Made by a program: the position numbers and the translations under genes
The notes under the pieces: generated by a model
What the model was told of the DNA's origin: nothing
Seen by the model: only the letters and a program-made list of their open reading frames with translations
Databases searched by the model: none
Shown here: positions 35,237 through 43,887 of the stretch, one piece after another
How positions within the stretch are numbered: the first letter of the stretch is position 1
Layout: every line of letters starts with the position of its first letter
Source: 66-474 sp036759545
Lineage (GTDB): Bacteria > Pseudomonadota > Gammaproteobacteria > Xanthomonadales > Rhodanobacteraceae
NCBI GenBank assembly: GCA_036759545.1
Contig: DAIOUL010000001.1
Coordinates: 29,180 to 93,179, forward strand
Length of the DNA: 64,000 nt
Direction: 5' to 3'

Positions 35237-36798
35237 GTCCCCCTCGACGCGCGGATGAGATAAAGCAGGATGTATGTCGCAAACACCGCAGCCACGATCG
35301 CCGCGGCGAGGATTGCGCGGCGGCGGTCCCGCTGCTGGTCGTGCGCGGTGCGGAAGGCCGGAATCGTCGCCAATACCGGCAGACCAGTGCTTTGCTCGAG
35401 CAGGTCGCTGCGGCGCGCGCGCGGATCGAAGCGCGCGATGCCGAACAGCAGCCCGAACGGAACCAGCACAGCCAATGCCAGACCCGCGGCGGCGAAATGC
35501 ATCAGCCGCAGACCGGACGGCATCAGCGGCAACATCGCCGGATCCTGGACGGTGAAGGTGAGTCCCCGCCGCTCCTTGTCCAGATCCATCGACACGCGCG
35601 CATTCTCGCGGCGTTTCAGCAGATCCTGATAGATCGCCTGCGTGGTCTGGTAGTCGGCCGAAAGCTGCGACATCTCATCGGCGGTCGCGGCGATTCGCTT
35701 GCTGCGTTCCAGTTCACTCTGCAATTGCGAGGAGCTGGAGCCCAGGCGCGCCTGCGCTGCGGCGAGGTCCGCGCGCAGCTCCGCCTGTTTGGTTTGCAAG
35801 GTTTGATACACCGGGTTGAATTGCACGGTGTTGTCGATCGACGTCGGCGTGCCGGCGAGCTTCGCCGCGCTTTTCTGCTGTTCAGCCTGCTGCAGTTGCT
35901 TGCGCAGATCCTCGATCTGATGACGCGTGCGCACCACGTCCGGATAATTGTCGGTGTAGGTCAACTGCAACTGCTGGAGCTTGGACTGCAGCTCCGCGAT
36001 CTGTGCGAGGTAGACGCCTTCGCGCGTCTGTACCGCGGATACTTCCGATTGGCCCGAAAGCTGCCCGCCGAGCGTCGCGCTTTGCGAACCCAACTCGGCG
36101 ATGTTCATGCGCGCGGTTTCCATGTCGGTGCGCAACTGTGCGATGCGCGTACTGGTATCGACCTGGTTGCCCGGCGCGGCATCCTCGTGCGTTTCCAGGA
36201 ACTGCTTGATCTTGTCGGATTCGGCGTCCAGCTTCTTCTGGTATTCCTTCACCTGGTTGTCCATGAACTCATAGGCGCTGGCGCTTTCGCGCTCCTTGGA
36301 CTCCAGGCTTTCCTGGATGAACAACTGCGCCATCTCCCGCGTTACCTTGTAGGCGCGTTGCGGATCGGTATCGGAATAGCTGATTTCCAGCAGATTGTCG
36401 CGCGGGGTGTCGATCGAAGTGCGCGACTTGATGTCGTTGATCAGCCGCACCTGTTCCAGCGGCGAAGGATGATTGGCCATCCAGCCGCCGTCTTTCAGGA
36501 TCTGCTCCATCACCTTGCGGCTGAAGATCACCTCGGAAGCGATGCCCGCCCGATCGGCAACCGCGGTGGGAGCGGCCAGACCCTCGGTCAGCGGCTTGAT
36601 GATGTTGTTTTCCTGTACCAGGATGGTCGTGACGGAAACGAACTTCTTCGGCCAGAGCACACCCACCACCAACGCGAGCAACGCGATCACGGCGAAGATG
36701 ATCACCAATGTCAGGCGGCGACGCCTGGCTTCCGTGACAATGGTCCCCCCCAGCGCGGTGACGCTGTAGGGATTGAGCGGGATCAGATCGGTGTTCAC
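35233..36798 (-). CDS. Polysaccharide chain-length determinant (Wzz/TIGR03007-like)
   Basis: 521 aa polysaccharide co-polymerase. An N-terminal membrane helix (around 30-50) is followed by the Wzz domain, a long coiled-coil periplasmic region (about 190-400, rich in Gln/Glu/Lys heptads such as LQSKLQQLQLTYTDNYPDVV), and a second helix near 440-460 (LAVLVPFGLLFGIARFDP) plus a third near the C-terminus (AIVAAVFATYILLYLI). The three-helix, no-kinase layout fits the TIGR03007 group seen with TIGR03018-type kinases. It controls chain length and couples the inner-membrane polymerase to Wza. It is the second gene of the operon and overlaps the kinase-like gene by 4 nt. Confidence 0.92.
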   Translation of the reverse strand: MNTDLIPLNPYSVTALGGTIVTEARRRRLTLVIIFAVIALLALVVGVLWPKKFVSVTTILVQENNIIKPLTEGLAAPTAVADRAGIASEVIFSRKVMEQILKDGGWMANHPSPLEQVRLINDIKSRTSIDTPRDNLLEISYSDTDPQRAYKVTREMAQLFIQESLESKERESASAYEFMDNQVKEYQKKLDAESDKIKQFLETHEDAAPGNQVDTSTRIAQLRTDMETARMNIAELGSQSATLGGQLSGQSEVSAVQTREGVYLAQIAELQSKLQQLQLTYTDNYPDVVRTRHQIEDLRKQLQQAEQQKSAAKLAGTPTSIDNTVQFNPVYQTLQTKQAELRADLAAAQARLGSSSSQLQSELERSKRIAATADEMSQLSADYQTTQAIYQDLLKRRENARVSMDLDKERRGLTFTVQDPAMLPLMPSGLRLMHFAAAGLALAVLVPFGLLFGIARFDPRARRSDLLEQSTGLPVLATIPAFRTAHDQQRDRRRAILAAAIVAAVFATYILLYLIRASRGT

Positions 36799-36817
36799 GT
36801 TGCTGCTCGCGGCTGCT

Positions 36818-37441
36818 TCAGAAGGTGCGGGTAGGTACGGTGATCACGTCACCGGGCTGCACCGGGTAGTTGGTCGACAGATCTCCGGATTCCAGCACCT
36901 TGTCCAGACGCACGTTGTACGCCTTGGTCGCGCCGTCCGGACCCTTCCGGTACAGCTCGGTACTGTCTGGCGCGGCGAAATCGTTGAGGCCACCTGCGGC
37001 CAGAACGGCGTCGAGCACGGTCATGCCTTGGCGATAGGGGATCGAAATCGGTTGCCGCACGGCACCGGTGACGCGCACCCGCGAGAGATACTCGTGGCTG
37101 CGCAATTCGGTCAGCACCACGGTCACCTGCGGATCGCGGATGTACTGGCCGAGCTTGTCCTTGATTTCGGCGGCAACATCTTCCGCCGTCCGCCCGCCCG
37201 CCTGCACATCACCGATCAACGGCACGGAAATCTTGCCGTCCGGACGCACCGGCGCGCTGATGCTCAAGTCCGGGTTCTGCCAGACCGTCACCTGCACCTG
37301 GTCATCGACGCCGATGTGATAACTCTTGACCTGCTGCGCGTCGGGGTTGAAGGGCGGCGCCTGATTGGAGCCGGTAGTGGTGGCGCATGCCGCCAGCAGC
37401 AGGAGACAACCGAGCGCGATGAAACGAATGAGGGTCTTCAT
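36818..37441 (-). CDS. Polysaccharide export lipoprotein (Wza/EpsE-like)
   Basis: 207 aa lipoprotein. The signal peptide has a lipobox LLAAC (Cys19). The poly-export domain (YHIGVDDQVQVTVWQNPDLS, then RPDGKISVPLIGDVQAGGRT) is followed by a SLBB domain (VRVTGAVRQPISIPYRQGMTVLDAVLAAGG). It is shorter than E. coli Wza, like the EpsE-type exporters of XrtA loci. It forms the periplasmic/outer-membrane export channel for the EPS. It is the first gene of the minus-strand operon, with a sigma-54-like promoter about 40 nt upstream. The ATG is decided by the signal peptide. Confidence 0.93.
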   Translation of the reverse strand: MKTLIRFIALGCLLLLAACATTTGSNQAPPFNPDAQQVKSYHIGVDDQVQVTVWQNPDLSISAPVRPDGKISVPLIGDVQAGGRTAEDVAAEIKDKLGQYIRDPQVTVVLTELRSHEYLSRVRVTGAVRQPISIPYRQGMTVLDAVLAAGGLNDFAAPDSTELYRKGPDGATKAYNVRLDKVLESGDLSTNYPVQPGDVITVPTRTF

Positions 37442-37480
37442 GGCTTTCCCGTCCGCTTGATTATCCGAACCGTGAAACCT

Positions 37481-37497
37481 AGCACAGTCACAACCAA
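37481..37497 (-). promoter_or_regulatory. Candidate sigma-54 (-24/-12) promoter for the EPS operon
   Basis: On the minus strand the element reads TTGGTTGTGACTGTGCT. The invariant GG and GC dinucleotides have the exact 12-nt register of RpoN promoters, although the CAC after TGG is not kept and the first T of TTGC is G. The predicted transcription start would be near 37470, leaving about a 29-nt leader before the ATG at 37441. EPS loci of the exosortase A type are known to depend on RpoN with the PrsK/PrsR system in Zoogloea; the match here is by eye. Confidence 0.45.
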
Positions 37498-37509
37498 CTT
37501 TCTGTGTTC

Positions 37510-38529
37510 TTAACGTTTAGACTCAAACCCATAGAAGCCGCGATACCACTCGACAAACCGGCGCACGCCTTCTTCCACCGGCGTAGCGGGTTGATACCCC
37601 GTGTCACGCGCCAGTTCGGTCACGTCGGCGTGGGTATCCGGGACGTCGCCGGGCTGCAGCGGCAACAGGATCTTTTCCGCCTTGCGCCCGAGACAGTCCT
37701 CCAGCACCTCGATGTAGCGGGCCAGTTGCACCGGCTGATGGTTGCCGATGTTGTAAACGCGATAGGGCGCCGAAGAGGAATCCGGCGCGGGATCGATGAA
37801 ATCGAAAGCAGGATTTGTGCCGGGAGGCCGGTCCAGAACGCGGATCACCCCCTCCACGATGTCGTCGATGTAGGTGAAATCGCGGGTGTGGTGGCCCTGA
37901 TTGAAAACCTGGATCGGTTCTCCAGCCAGAATCCTGCGCGTGAACAGGAACAGCGCCATGTCGGGCCGTCCCCACGGACCGTAGACGGTGAAGAAGCGCA
38001 GGCCCGTCGTGGGCAAGCCATAGAGATGGCTGTAGGTATGCGCCATCAGTTCGTTCGCCTTCTTGGTCGCGGCGTAAAGGCTGACCGGATGATCGACCGC
38101 ATCGCGCACCGAAAACGGCAGCTTGCGGTTGGCCCCGTATACCGAACTGGAGGAAGCGTAGACCAGGTGCTCAATTTGGCCGTGCCGACAGGCTTCCAGG
38201 ATATTGATGAAGCCGACCAGATTGGATTCGACGTAGGCGTGCGGGTTCTCGATCGAGTAACGCACACCGGCCTGCGCCGCGAGATTGACCACCCGCGCCG
38301 GTTTGAAGCTGGCGAAAGCGCGCTCGACCGCCGCGCGGTCCTCGATGCCGGCCTGCACGAACGAGAAGCCCGGACGCGGCGTCAGCCGCTCCAGCCGCGC
38401 GCGCTTCAACGAAACGTCGTAGTAGGCGTTGAGGTTGTCGAACCCCAGCACCTCATCGCCCCGGTCCAAGAGCCGCTGCGACAGCGCGGCGCCGATGAAC
38501 CCGGCCGCCCCTGTGACCAGAATCCGCAT
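37510..38529 (-). CDS. NAD-dependent epimerase, UDP-glucuronate 4-epimerase-like
   Basis: 339 aa extended SDR enzyme. GAAGFIG (7-13) binds NAD, the active-site Tyr/Lys is in LYAATKKANE, and FTVYGPWGRPDMALFLF and QGHHTRDFTYIDD are characteristic of the UDP-glucuronate (UDP-GlcA to UDP-GalA) epimerase subgroup. The ATG at 38529 is preceded by AAAGGACAAAGGA, a strong ribosome-binding site; the frame is open for 40 codons further up but shows no conservation. It lies 69 nt upstream of the EPS operon promoter region on the same strand. With the UDP-HexNAc dehydrogenase nearby it suggests acidic sugars in the polymer. Confidence 0.9.
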   Translation of the reverse strand: MRILVTGAAGFIGAALSQRLLDRGDEVLGFDNLNAYYDVSLKRARLERLTPRPGFSFVQAGIEDRAAVERAFASFKPARVVNLAAQAGVRYSIENPHAYVESNLVGFINILEACRHGQIEHLVYASSSSVYGANRKLPFSVRDAVDHPVSLYAATKKANELMAHTYSHLYGLPTTGLRFFTVYGPWGRPDMALFLFTRRILAGEPIQVFNQGHHTRDFTYIDDIVEGVIRVLDRPPGTNPAFDFIDPAPDSSSAPYRVYNIGNHQPVQLARYIEVLEDCLGRKAEKILLPLQPGDVPDTHADVTELARDTGYQPATPVEEGVRRFVEWYRGFYGFESKR

Positions 38530-38687
38530 TCCTTTGTCCTTTTCTGCCACCGCTCCGCCCTGCGGACGCCATAGTATGCCTGCGCCGGGGCCGTGGTGCG
38601 GGTCGAGCGCTTCATCTATTGCTTTGGTCACGTAGTCCCCGGGCTCCACATCAGGGATGATCCGCTGGTCCCGCAGGGAGAGCCGCG

Positions 38688-40466
38688 ATGAAAACTATCT
38701 GCCAGGTGTTGGTGCTGCTGGCGATCGCGCTGGCGTGGCCTGCCTGGGCCGACGATGCGAAGCCCGAAAACGTGGTCGTGGACCTGCACCACATGATTCC
38801 GTTGCGCGACGGCGTGCAACTAGCGGCGACGATCTGGCGGCCTTCGGACCAATCCAAACCGTTGCCGGCGGTGCTGGTGATGACGCCTTACATCGCCGAC
38901 GAAACCCAGGAGCGCGCGGTGAAATTCGCCGGGCACGGCTACGTGTACGTCAGCGTGGACGTGCGCGGACGCGGTTCTTCCGGCGGCAAATACACGCCGC
39001 TGTACGGCAATGGTCCGGATGGCGCCGACGTGATCGCGTGGCTGGCGAAACAACCTTGGTGCGACGGCCGCGTGGTGACTCGCGGCGGCTCCTATCGTGG
39101 CATGGATCAGTGGCAGATCCTGGCGCAGCATCCCGCGCATCTCGCCGCCGCCGTGCCGACCGCGGCGGTGTACCCGGGCTGGGATTATCCGCAGCCCAAA
39201 GGCATTTTCCTGAGTTACATGGCGCAGTGGCTGGCCTACACCAGCGGACATACCGGGCAGGACAACCTGTTCGGCGACGGGAAATATTGGCGCACGCGTT
39301 TCGTCGATGCGTACGAGCAGAATCTACCCTTCCACCAGCTCGCCGATCTGTCCGGCACCAATCGCGACGCGTTCCTGCAGTGGCTGGAGCATCCTGCTTA
39401 CGACGATTACTGGGCCGCGTTCAACCCCAAACCGTCCGATTACGCCACGATCAATATTCCCATCCTGACCATCACCGGCTATTTCGACGGCGACCAGCCC
39501 GGTGCGCTGCGCTATAACCGCGAATTCATGGCGAGTGCCTCGGCGAAAGCGAAGCAGCGTTTCTATCTTTTGATTGGGCCTTGGGATCATCCCGGCACGC
39601 GGCACCCGCAGGAGAAACTCGGCGGGTTGACCTTCGACAGGAAATCGGTGCTGGACATCGATCAATTGCACATCGATTTCTTCGACTGGGTACTGAAAGG
39701 CGGCAAGCGCCCGAAGATGCTGAGCGCGCGCGTCAATTACTGGGTGATGGGCGCGGACGAATGGCGGCACGCCGGTTCGCTGAAGGATTTGTCGGATCAC
39801 ACGTTGCGGCTGTACCTGTCTTCGCCGGATGGCGCGGCGAACGATCTGTTTCATGCCGGCGTGTTGACGCAGGCGCAGCCGTCCGAACAACCCGCCGATA
39901 CGTTCCGCGACGATCCGCTGGCGCTGCAACCGGCGGACGAATTGCTGAAGGACCAGAGCGACGATTACCTCGTCCATTCGGATGAGGCATACAAACCGAA
40001 CCGTCTGATCTACGTCGGCGATCCGCTGCCGAAGGCGACCACGATTGCGGGCACGATGAATCTGCTCGCAAACATTTCCGTCGACACGCCCGATGCCGAC
40101 GTGGGCGCGGAAATCGACGCGGTGCTGCCGGACGGCCGCACGCTGGTGCTGGGCCAGGACATGATGCGCGCGCGGTTCCGCCGCGATCTATCGAAACCGG
40201 TGCCGGTCACGCCAGGCACCATCGATCCGTGGCGTTTCGACGGTTTCTATTTCACCGTGCGCGAATTGCCGAAAGGCACGCGCCTGCGCGTGGTGCTGGG
40301 ACCGATCAACATCCCGGACCTGCAGAAGAACTACAATTCCGGCGGCCGCATCGGCTACGAAACCGCGAAGGACTCGCGCACCGCCACGATTTCGGTGCAC
40401 CTGGATCCGCAGCACGCGAGCTATCTGGAATTGCCGCTCGCAGCGGAAACACGCGACAACAAGTGA
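38688..40466 (+). CDS. CocE/NonD (peptidase S15) family hydrolase
   Basis: 592 aa secreted alpha/beta-hydrolase with a signal peptide (cut near residue 21, AWPAWA). The nucleophile sits in GGSYRGMDQW (Ser135), following the S15-typical VYVSVDVRGRGSSGG. The C-terminal jelly-roll (X-Pro dipeptidyl-peptidase C-terminal) domain is about residues 350-590. Members hydrolyse acyl esters, X-Pro peptides or beta-lactam-type amides; the substrate is unknown. It has GGGAG upstream, is divergent from the epimerase, and convergent with the dehydrogenase (9 nt apart). A metabolic link with the EPS genes is not evident. Confidence 0.9.
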   Translation: MKTICQVLVLLAIALAWPAWADDAKPENVVVDLHHMIPLRDGVQLAATIWRPSDQSKPLPAVLVMTPYIADETQERAVKFAGHGYVYVSVDVRGRGSSGGKYTPLYGNGPDGADVIAWLAKQPWCDGRVVTRGGSYRGMDQWQILAQHPAHLAAAVPTAAVYPGWDYPQPKGIFLSYMAQWLAYTSGHTGQDNLFGDGKYWRTRFVDAYEQNLPFHQLADLSGTNRDAFLQWLEHPAYDDYWAAFNPKPSDYATINIPILTITGYFDGDQPGALRYNREFMASASAKAKQRFYLLIGPWDHPGTRHPQEKLGGLTFDRKSVLDIDQLHIDFFDWVLKGGKRPKMLSARVNYWVMGADEWRHAGSLKDLSDHTLRLYLSSPDGAANDLFHAGVLTQAQPSEQPADTFRDDPLALQPADELLKDQSDDYLVHSDEAYKPNRLIYVGDPLPKATTIAGTMNLLANISVDTPDADVGAEIDAVLPDGRTLVLGQDMMRARFRRDLSKPVPVTPGTIDPWRFDGFYFTVRELPKGTRLRVVLGPINIPDLQKNYNSGGRIGYETAKDSRTATISVHLDPQHASYLELPLAAETRDNK

Positions 40467-40475
40467 GTCAGACCA

Positions 40476-41765
40476 CTACAACCTGCCATCGACCGCCTCC
40501 AGCGGCAGCAGGTTCTTGACGTCGAACAGCACGCAGCCGGGTTTGCCTAAGCGCCGCAATTGGTTCGCGCCCATCTCGACGAACTGTTTGTGGCCGACGG
40601 CGAGGATGATCGCGTCGTAGCTGTCGGGTTTCAGTTCGCTGACCAGGTCCAACCCGTATTCGTGGCGCGCCTCGGCAGCGTCAACCCATGGATCGTGCAC
40701 ATCCACTTGTGCGTGATAGCCGCGAAATTCCTCGATCACGTCCACCACGCGCGTGTTGCGCAAGTCCGGGCAGTTTTCCTTGAACGCCAGTCCGAGGATC
40801 AACACGCGCGCGCCGGCGGCGTGCACGCGCCGTTGCGTCATCAGCTTGATCACGCGTTGCGCCACGTGCTGGCCCATGCCGTCGTTGATGCGGCGGCCGG
40901 ACAGGATCACCTCCGGGTGATAACCGATCTGCTGCGCTTTGTGCGTCAAATAGTACGGGTCGACGCCGATGCAATGCCCGCCGACCAGTCCGGGCCGGAA
41001 CGGCAGGAAATTCCATTTCGTGCCGGCTGCGGCCAGCACTTCGCCGGTATCGATGCCGAGCCTGTGGCAGATCAGTGCCAGTTCGTTGACCAGCGCGATG
41101 TTGAGATCGCGCTGTGTATTCTCGATTACTTTCGCCGCTTCGGCGACGCGAATGCTGGATGCGCGATGCGTGCCGGCCTTCACCACCTTGCGATACAGCG
41201 CATCGACGAACTCCGCGGCTTGCGGCGTGGAACCGGCCACCACTTTCACGATCGACTCCAGCCGATGCTCGCGGTCGCCGGGATTGATGCGCTCCGGACT
41301 GTAGCCGGCGAAGAAATCCACGTTGAATTTCAAACCCGATTCGCGCTCGACGATCGGCACGCAGATTTCTTCGGTAGCGCCGGGATACACCGTGGATTCG
41401 TAGATCACGATGCCGCCGCGCTTGATCGCGCGCCCCACCGTGGCGCTGGCTGATTCCAGCGGACGCAGATCGGGACGCTTGAACGAATCGATCGGCGTCG
41501 GCACGGTGACGATGAAGACGTTACAGCCGGCCAAATCCTTTTCGTCGTTGCTGCAGCGCAGCTGCTTCGCTTCGCGCAGCGCATCGGTAGAAACCTCCAG
41601 GGTGTGATCCCGGAAGTCCTTCAGTTCGGCGATGCGCGCGGCGTTGATGTCGAAACCGAGCGTGGGCAGCACGCGCCCGAAACCGACCGCCAGCGGCAGG
41701 CCTACGTATCCGAGGCCGATCACGGCCACGCGGATTTCATCGGGTTTGGGCAGCGTCGCTTCCAA
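40476..41765 (-). CDS. UDP-N-acetyl-hexosamine 6-dehydrogenase (TviB/WbpA-like)
   Basis: 429 aa nucleotide-sugar dehydrogenase that oxidises C6 of UDP-GlcNAc/GalNAc to the uronic acid using two NAD+. The N-terminal Rossmann loop is VIGLGYVGLPLA (GLGYVG at 17-22). The catalytic cysteine lies in GGHCIGVDPYYL (around Cys265), and TKWNFLPFRPGLVG matches the TviB/WbpA/WbpO branch rather than UDP-glucose dehydrogenase. The frame is open far upstream, but conserved sequence begins only at the TTG at 41765, which has GGAG 8 nt upstream; a TTG start is therefore proposed. It is separated from the EPS operon by the S15 gene but could feed it an acidic HexNAc. Confidence 0.88.
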   Translation of the reverse strand: MEATLPKPDEIRVAVIGLGYVGLPLAVGFGRVLPTLGFDINAARIAELKDFRDHTLEVSTDALREAKQLRCSNDEKDLAGCNVFIVTVPTPIDSFKRPDLRPLESASATVGRAIKRGGIVIYESTVYPGATEEICVPIVERESGLKFNVDFFAGYSPERINPGDREHRLESIVKVVAGSTPQAAEFVDALYRKVVKAGTHRASSIRVAEAAKVIENTQRDLNIALVNELALICHRLGIDTGEVLAAAGTKWNFLPFRPGLVGGHCIGVDPYYLTHKAQQIGYHPEVILSGRRINDGMGQHVAQRVIKLMTQRRVHAAGARVLILGLAFKENCPDLRNTRVVDVIEEFRGYHAQVDVHDPWVDAAEARHEYGLDLVSELKPDSYDAIILAVGHKQFVEMGANQLRRLGKPGCVLFDVKNLLPLEAVDGRL

Positions 41766-41815
41766 TGCTTTTCTCCAAAAGGGCGGCCATGGATGGCGCT
41801 TTTTGATTTTCGCAA

Positions 41816-42718
41816 TCAAGGATGATTGCACACTTTGGCCGGGGCCCGGCGCGCGAAGTTCAACAGAAGCAAACCGGCGCCGATCAGTACAACGCCGGTC
41901 CATTCGGCTGCATCCGGCCGCTCGTGCAACAAGGCCCATGCGAACAGCACGCCGGCGATCGGCACGACCAGGCTGGTCAACCCGGCGACCTGCGTGGACA
42001 GCCGTTGCACGATCAACAGCCACAGAGCCCAGGCGATTCCCGACGACAACAGCGAGTTGTAAGCCAGTGCACCCAGGAACGGCAGCGACCAGTCGGTCGC
42101 GCGCTGTGGCACGATCAGCGCCACCGCGCACAGCACCAGCGTGCCGAACAACATCTGCCACGCGGTCAATTGCAGCGGCGTGGTCTGCGTGCGCTGGAAC
42201 ACACGCTTGCTCAGTACCGTACCGACCGCCCAGCTCAAGCCGCCGGCCAGCGCCAGCGCAACGCTCGGTGCGCTGCCGATCTCGCGCCAGGGTTCGATCA
42301 CAAACAGCAGTCCCGCCGCGGCGATCGCGGTGCACAGCCATTGCCGCGCGCCTGGACGTTCATGCAACCACCACCACGCCAGCGGCACCATCCAGAACGG
42401 CATCGTGTAGGCCAGCAGCGCGGTCTTGCCCGCACCGCCGCCGACCAGCGCCCACTGCACGAAGATCTGAAAGCCGGCGGTCTGCGCCAGACCGATCAAT
42501 ACCGTCGGCCAGAACGGCGGCAGCGCAAAGGATTCGCGCCGGATCGCGAGCAGCGCGAACAGTACCGCCGTGCCGAACACATAACGCAGCGCGCAGAAAT
42601 TGAACGGGCCGCAGAAATCCAGCGCCCACTTCATCACGGTCCAGTTCAGCGACCACACCACGCTAAGCACAGCCAGCGCGATCCAGGCCGCGCGTCGGGT
42701 GGCGTCGTTTCCCGGCAT
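41816..42718 (-). CDS. EamA family transporter (drug/metabolite transporter superfamily)
   Basis: 300 aa inner-membrane protein with ten predicted helices in two EamA repeats. Visible pieces are VLSVVWSLNWTVMKWAL near the start, then LPPFWPTVLIGLAQTAGFQI and VVPIAGVLFAWALLHERPDA in the second half, including the family-typical HERP. It may export amino acids or other metabolites. ATG 42718 fits the first helix, but an upstream in-frame GTG at 42778 (GCGGA before it) is possible. It is divergent from a beta-propeller gene. Confidence 0.88.
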   Translation of the reverse strand: MPGNDATRRAAWIALAVLSVVWSLNWTVMKWALDFCGPFNFCALRYVFGTAVLFALLAIRRESFALPPFWPTVLIGLAQTAGFQIFVQWALVGGGAGKTALLAYTMPFWMVPLAWWWLHERPGARQWLCTAIAAAGLLFVIEPWREIGSAPSVALALAGGLSWAVGTVLSKRVFQRTQTTPLQLTAWQMLFGTLVLCAVALIVPQRATDWSLPFLGALAYNSLLSSGIAWALWLLIVQRLSTQVAGLTSLVVPIAGVLFAWALLHERPDAAEWTGVVLIGAGLLLLNFARRAPAKVCNHP

Positions 42719-42822
42719 CCGGAATAAGCGATCACAAAGGGAGCGATAGGATAGTGGAACGTTGTTTTCTTCGCGCACTCCGCTCAGGCGGATGCGGCCC
42801 GGTCGGGGCAGGAGCTCAGGCG

Positions 42823-43851
42823 ATGAAAAGACGAATCATTGCGGGACTGGCTCTGTCGGCTGTCGTGACGGCGGTGGGCGCGGCTGCAGCGCACTGGCAA
42901 GTCGTGCAGCGCTGGCAGATTGGGGGCGACGGCGGTTGGGACGATCTCACGTTCGATTCGGTTGCGCAGCACCTCTACATCAGCCGCTCCGACCGCATGA
43001 TCGTGCTGGATGCGCGCGATGGCAAGAAGATCGGTGAAGTGGATGGATTGTCCGGAGTCCACTCCATCGCCGTCGCGGATGCTCTGCATCGCGGATTCAT
43101 CAGCAACGGCCGCAGCGACACGGCGACGGTGTTCGATCCGTCCAGCCTGAAGGTCCTGCAGACGATTCCGGTCGGCGGACACAATCCCGACGCGATCCTC
43201 TACGATCCCGACTCGAAGCGCGTGCTCACTTTCAACGGGCACAGCGACAACGCCAGCGTGATCGATGCGGCGAGCGGCAAAATGCTGGGCACGATCGCAT
43301 TGCCGGGCAAGCCCGAGTTTGCGGTCAGCGACGGCAAAGGCCGCGTGTACGACAACATCGAAGACAAGGGCGAACTGGTCGAGATCGATCCGCGCGCGAT
43401 GAAAGTGCTGGCAACCTGGCAATTGAAGAACTGCGTGCAACCGTCGGGCTTGGCAATCGACGCCGCGCATCGGCGGCTGTTCTCCGTATGCCAGGACAAC
43501 GTGATGGCGGTGACCGACGCGGATTCGGGCAGACCGGTTGGCAGTGTGCCGATCGGCGACGGACCGGATGGCGCCGGCTTCGATCCGCGGCGGCAACTGG
43601 TTTTCAGCTCGAATGGCGAAAGCGGTACCTTGACCGTCGTGCACGAGGACGATCCCGATCATTATCGCGTGGTGACGAATGTGCCGACACAGAAGAGCGC
43701 GCGCACCATGACCCTGAATCCGCAGAGCGGAGAGATCTATTCGCCGGCCGCGAAGTTCGGGCCGAAGCCCGCGCCCAGTGCGGACAATCCGCGCGCCCGG
43801 CCGCCGGTGCTCGCCGGGAGTTTCACGATACTGGTCGTGGGCGAAAAGTAG
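42823..43851 (+). CDS. YncE-like beta-propeller protein
   Basis: 342 aa. A signal-anchor/signal peptide (RRIIAGLALSAVVTAVGAAAA) precedes a seven-bladed YVTN/YncE-type propeller, seen as repeats such as GKKIGEVDGLSGVHSIAVAD, NPDAILYDPDSKRVLTFNGH and GPDGAGFDPRRQLVFSSNGE. Several family members bind DNA or metal or work in redox chains; no specific role is visible. ATG 42823 has GGAG upstream. The gene has no clear operon partner and ends close to the DUF72 gene. Confidence 0.88.
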   Translation: MKRRIIAGLALSAVVTAVGAAAAHWQVVQRWQIGGDGGWDDLTFDSVAQHLYISRSDRMIVLDARDGKKIGEVDGLSGVHSIAVADALHRGFISNGRSDTATVFDPSSLKVLQTIPVGGHNPDAILYDPDSKRVLTFNGHSDNASVIDAASGKMLGTIALPGKPEFAVSDGKGRVYDNIEDKGELVEIDPRAMKVLATWQLKNCVQPSGLAIDAAHRRLFSVCQDNVMAVTDADSGRPVGSVPIGDGPDGAGFDPRRQLVFSSNGESGTLTVVHEDDPDHYRVVTNVPTQKSARTMTLNPQSGEIYSPAAKFGPKPAPSADNPRARPPVLAGSFTILVVGEK

Positions 43852-43887
43852 GCGCTTTCACGAGATTGTCAGCGCTTCCGCGTTGCA

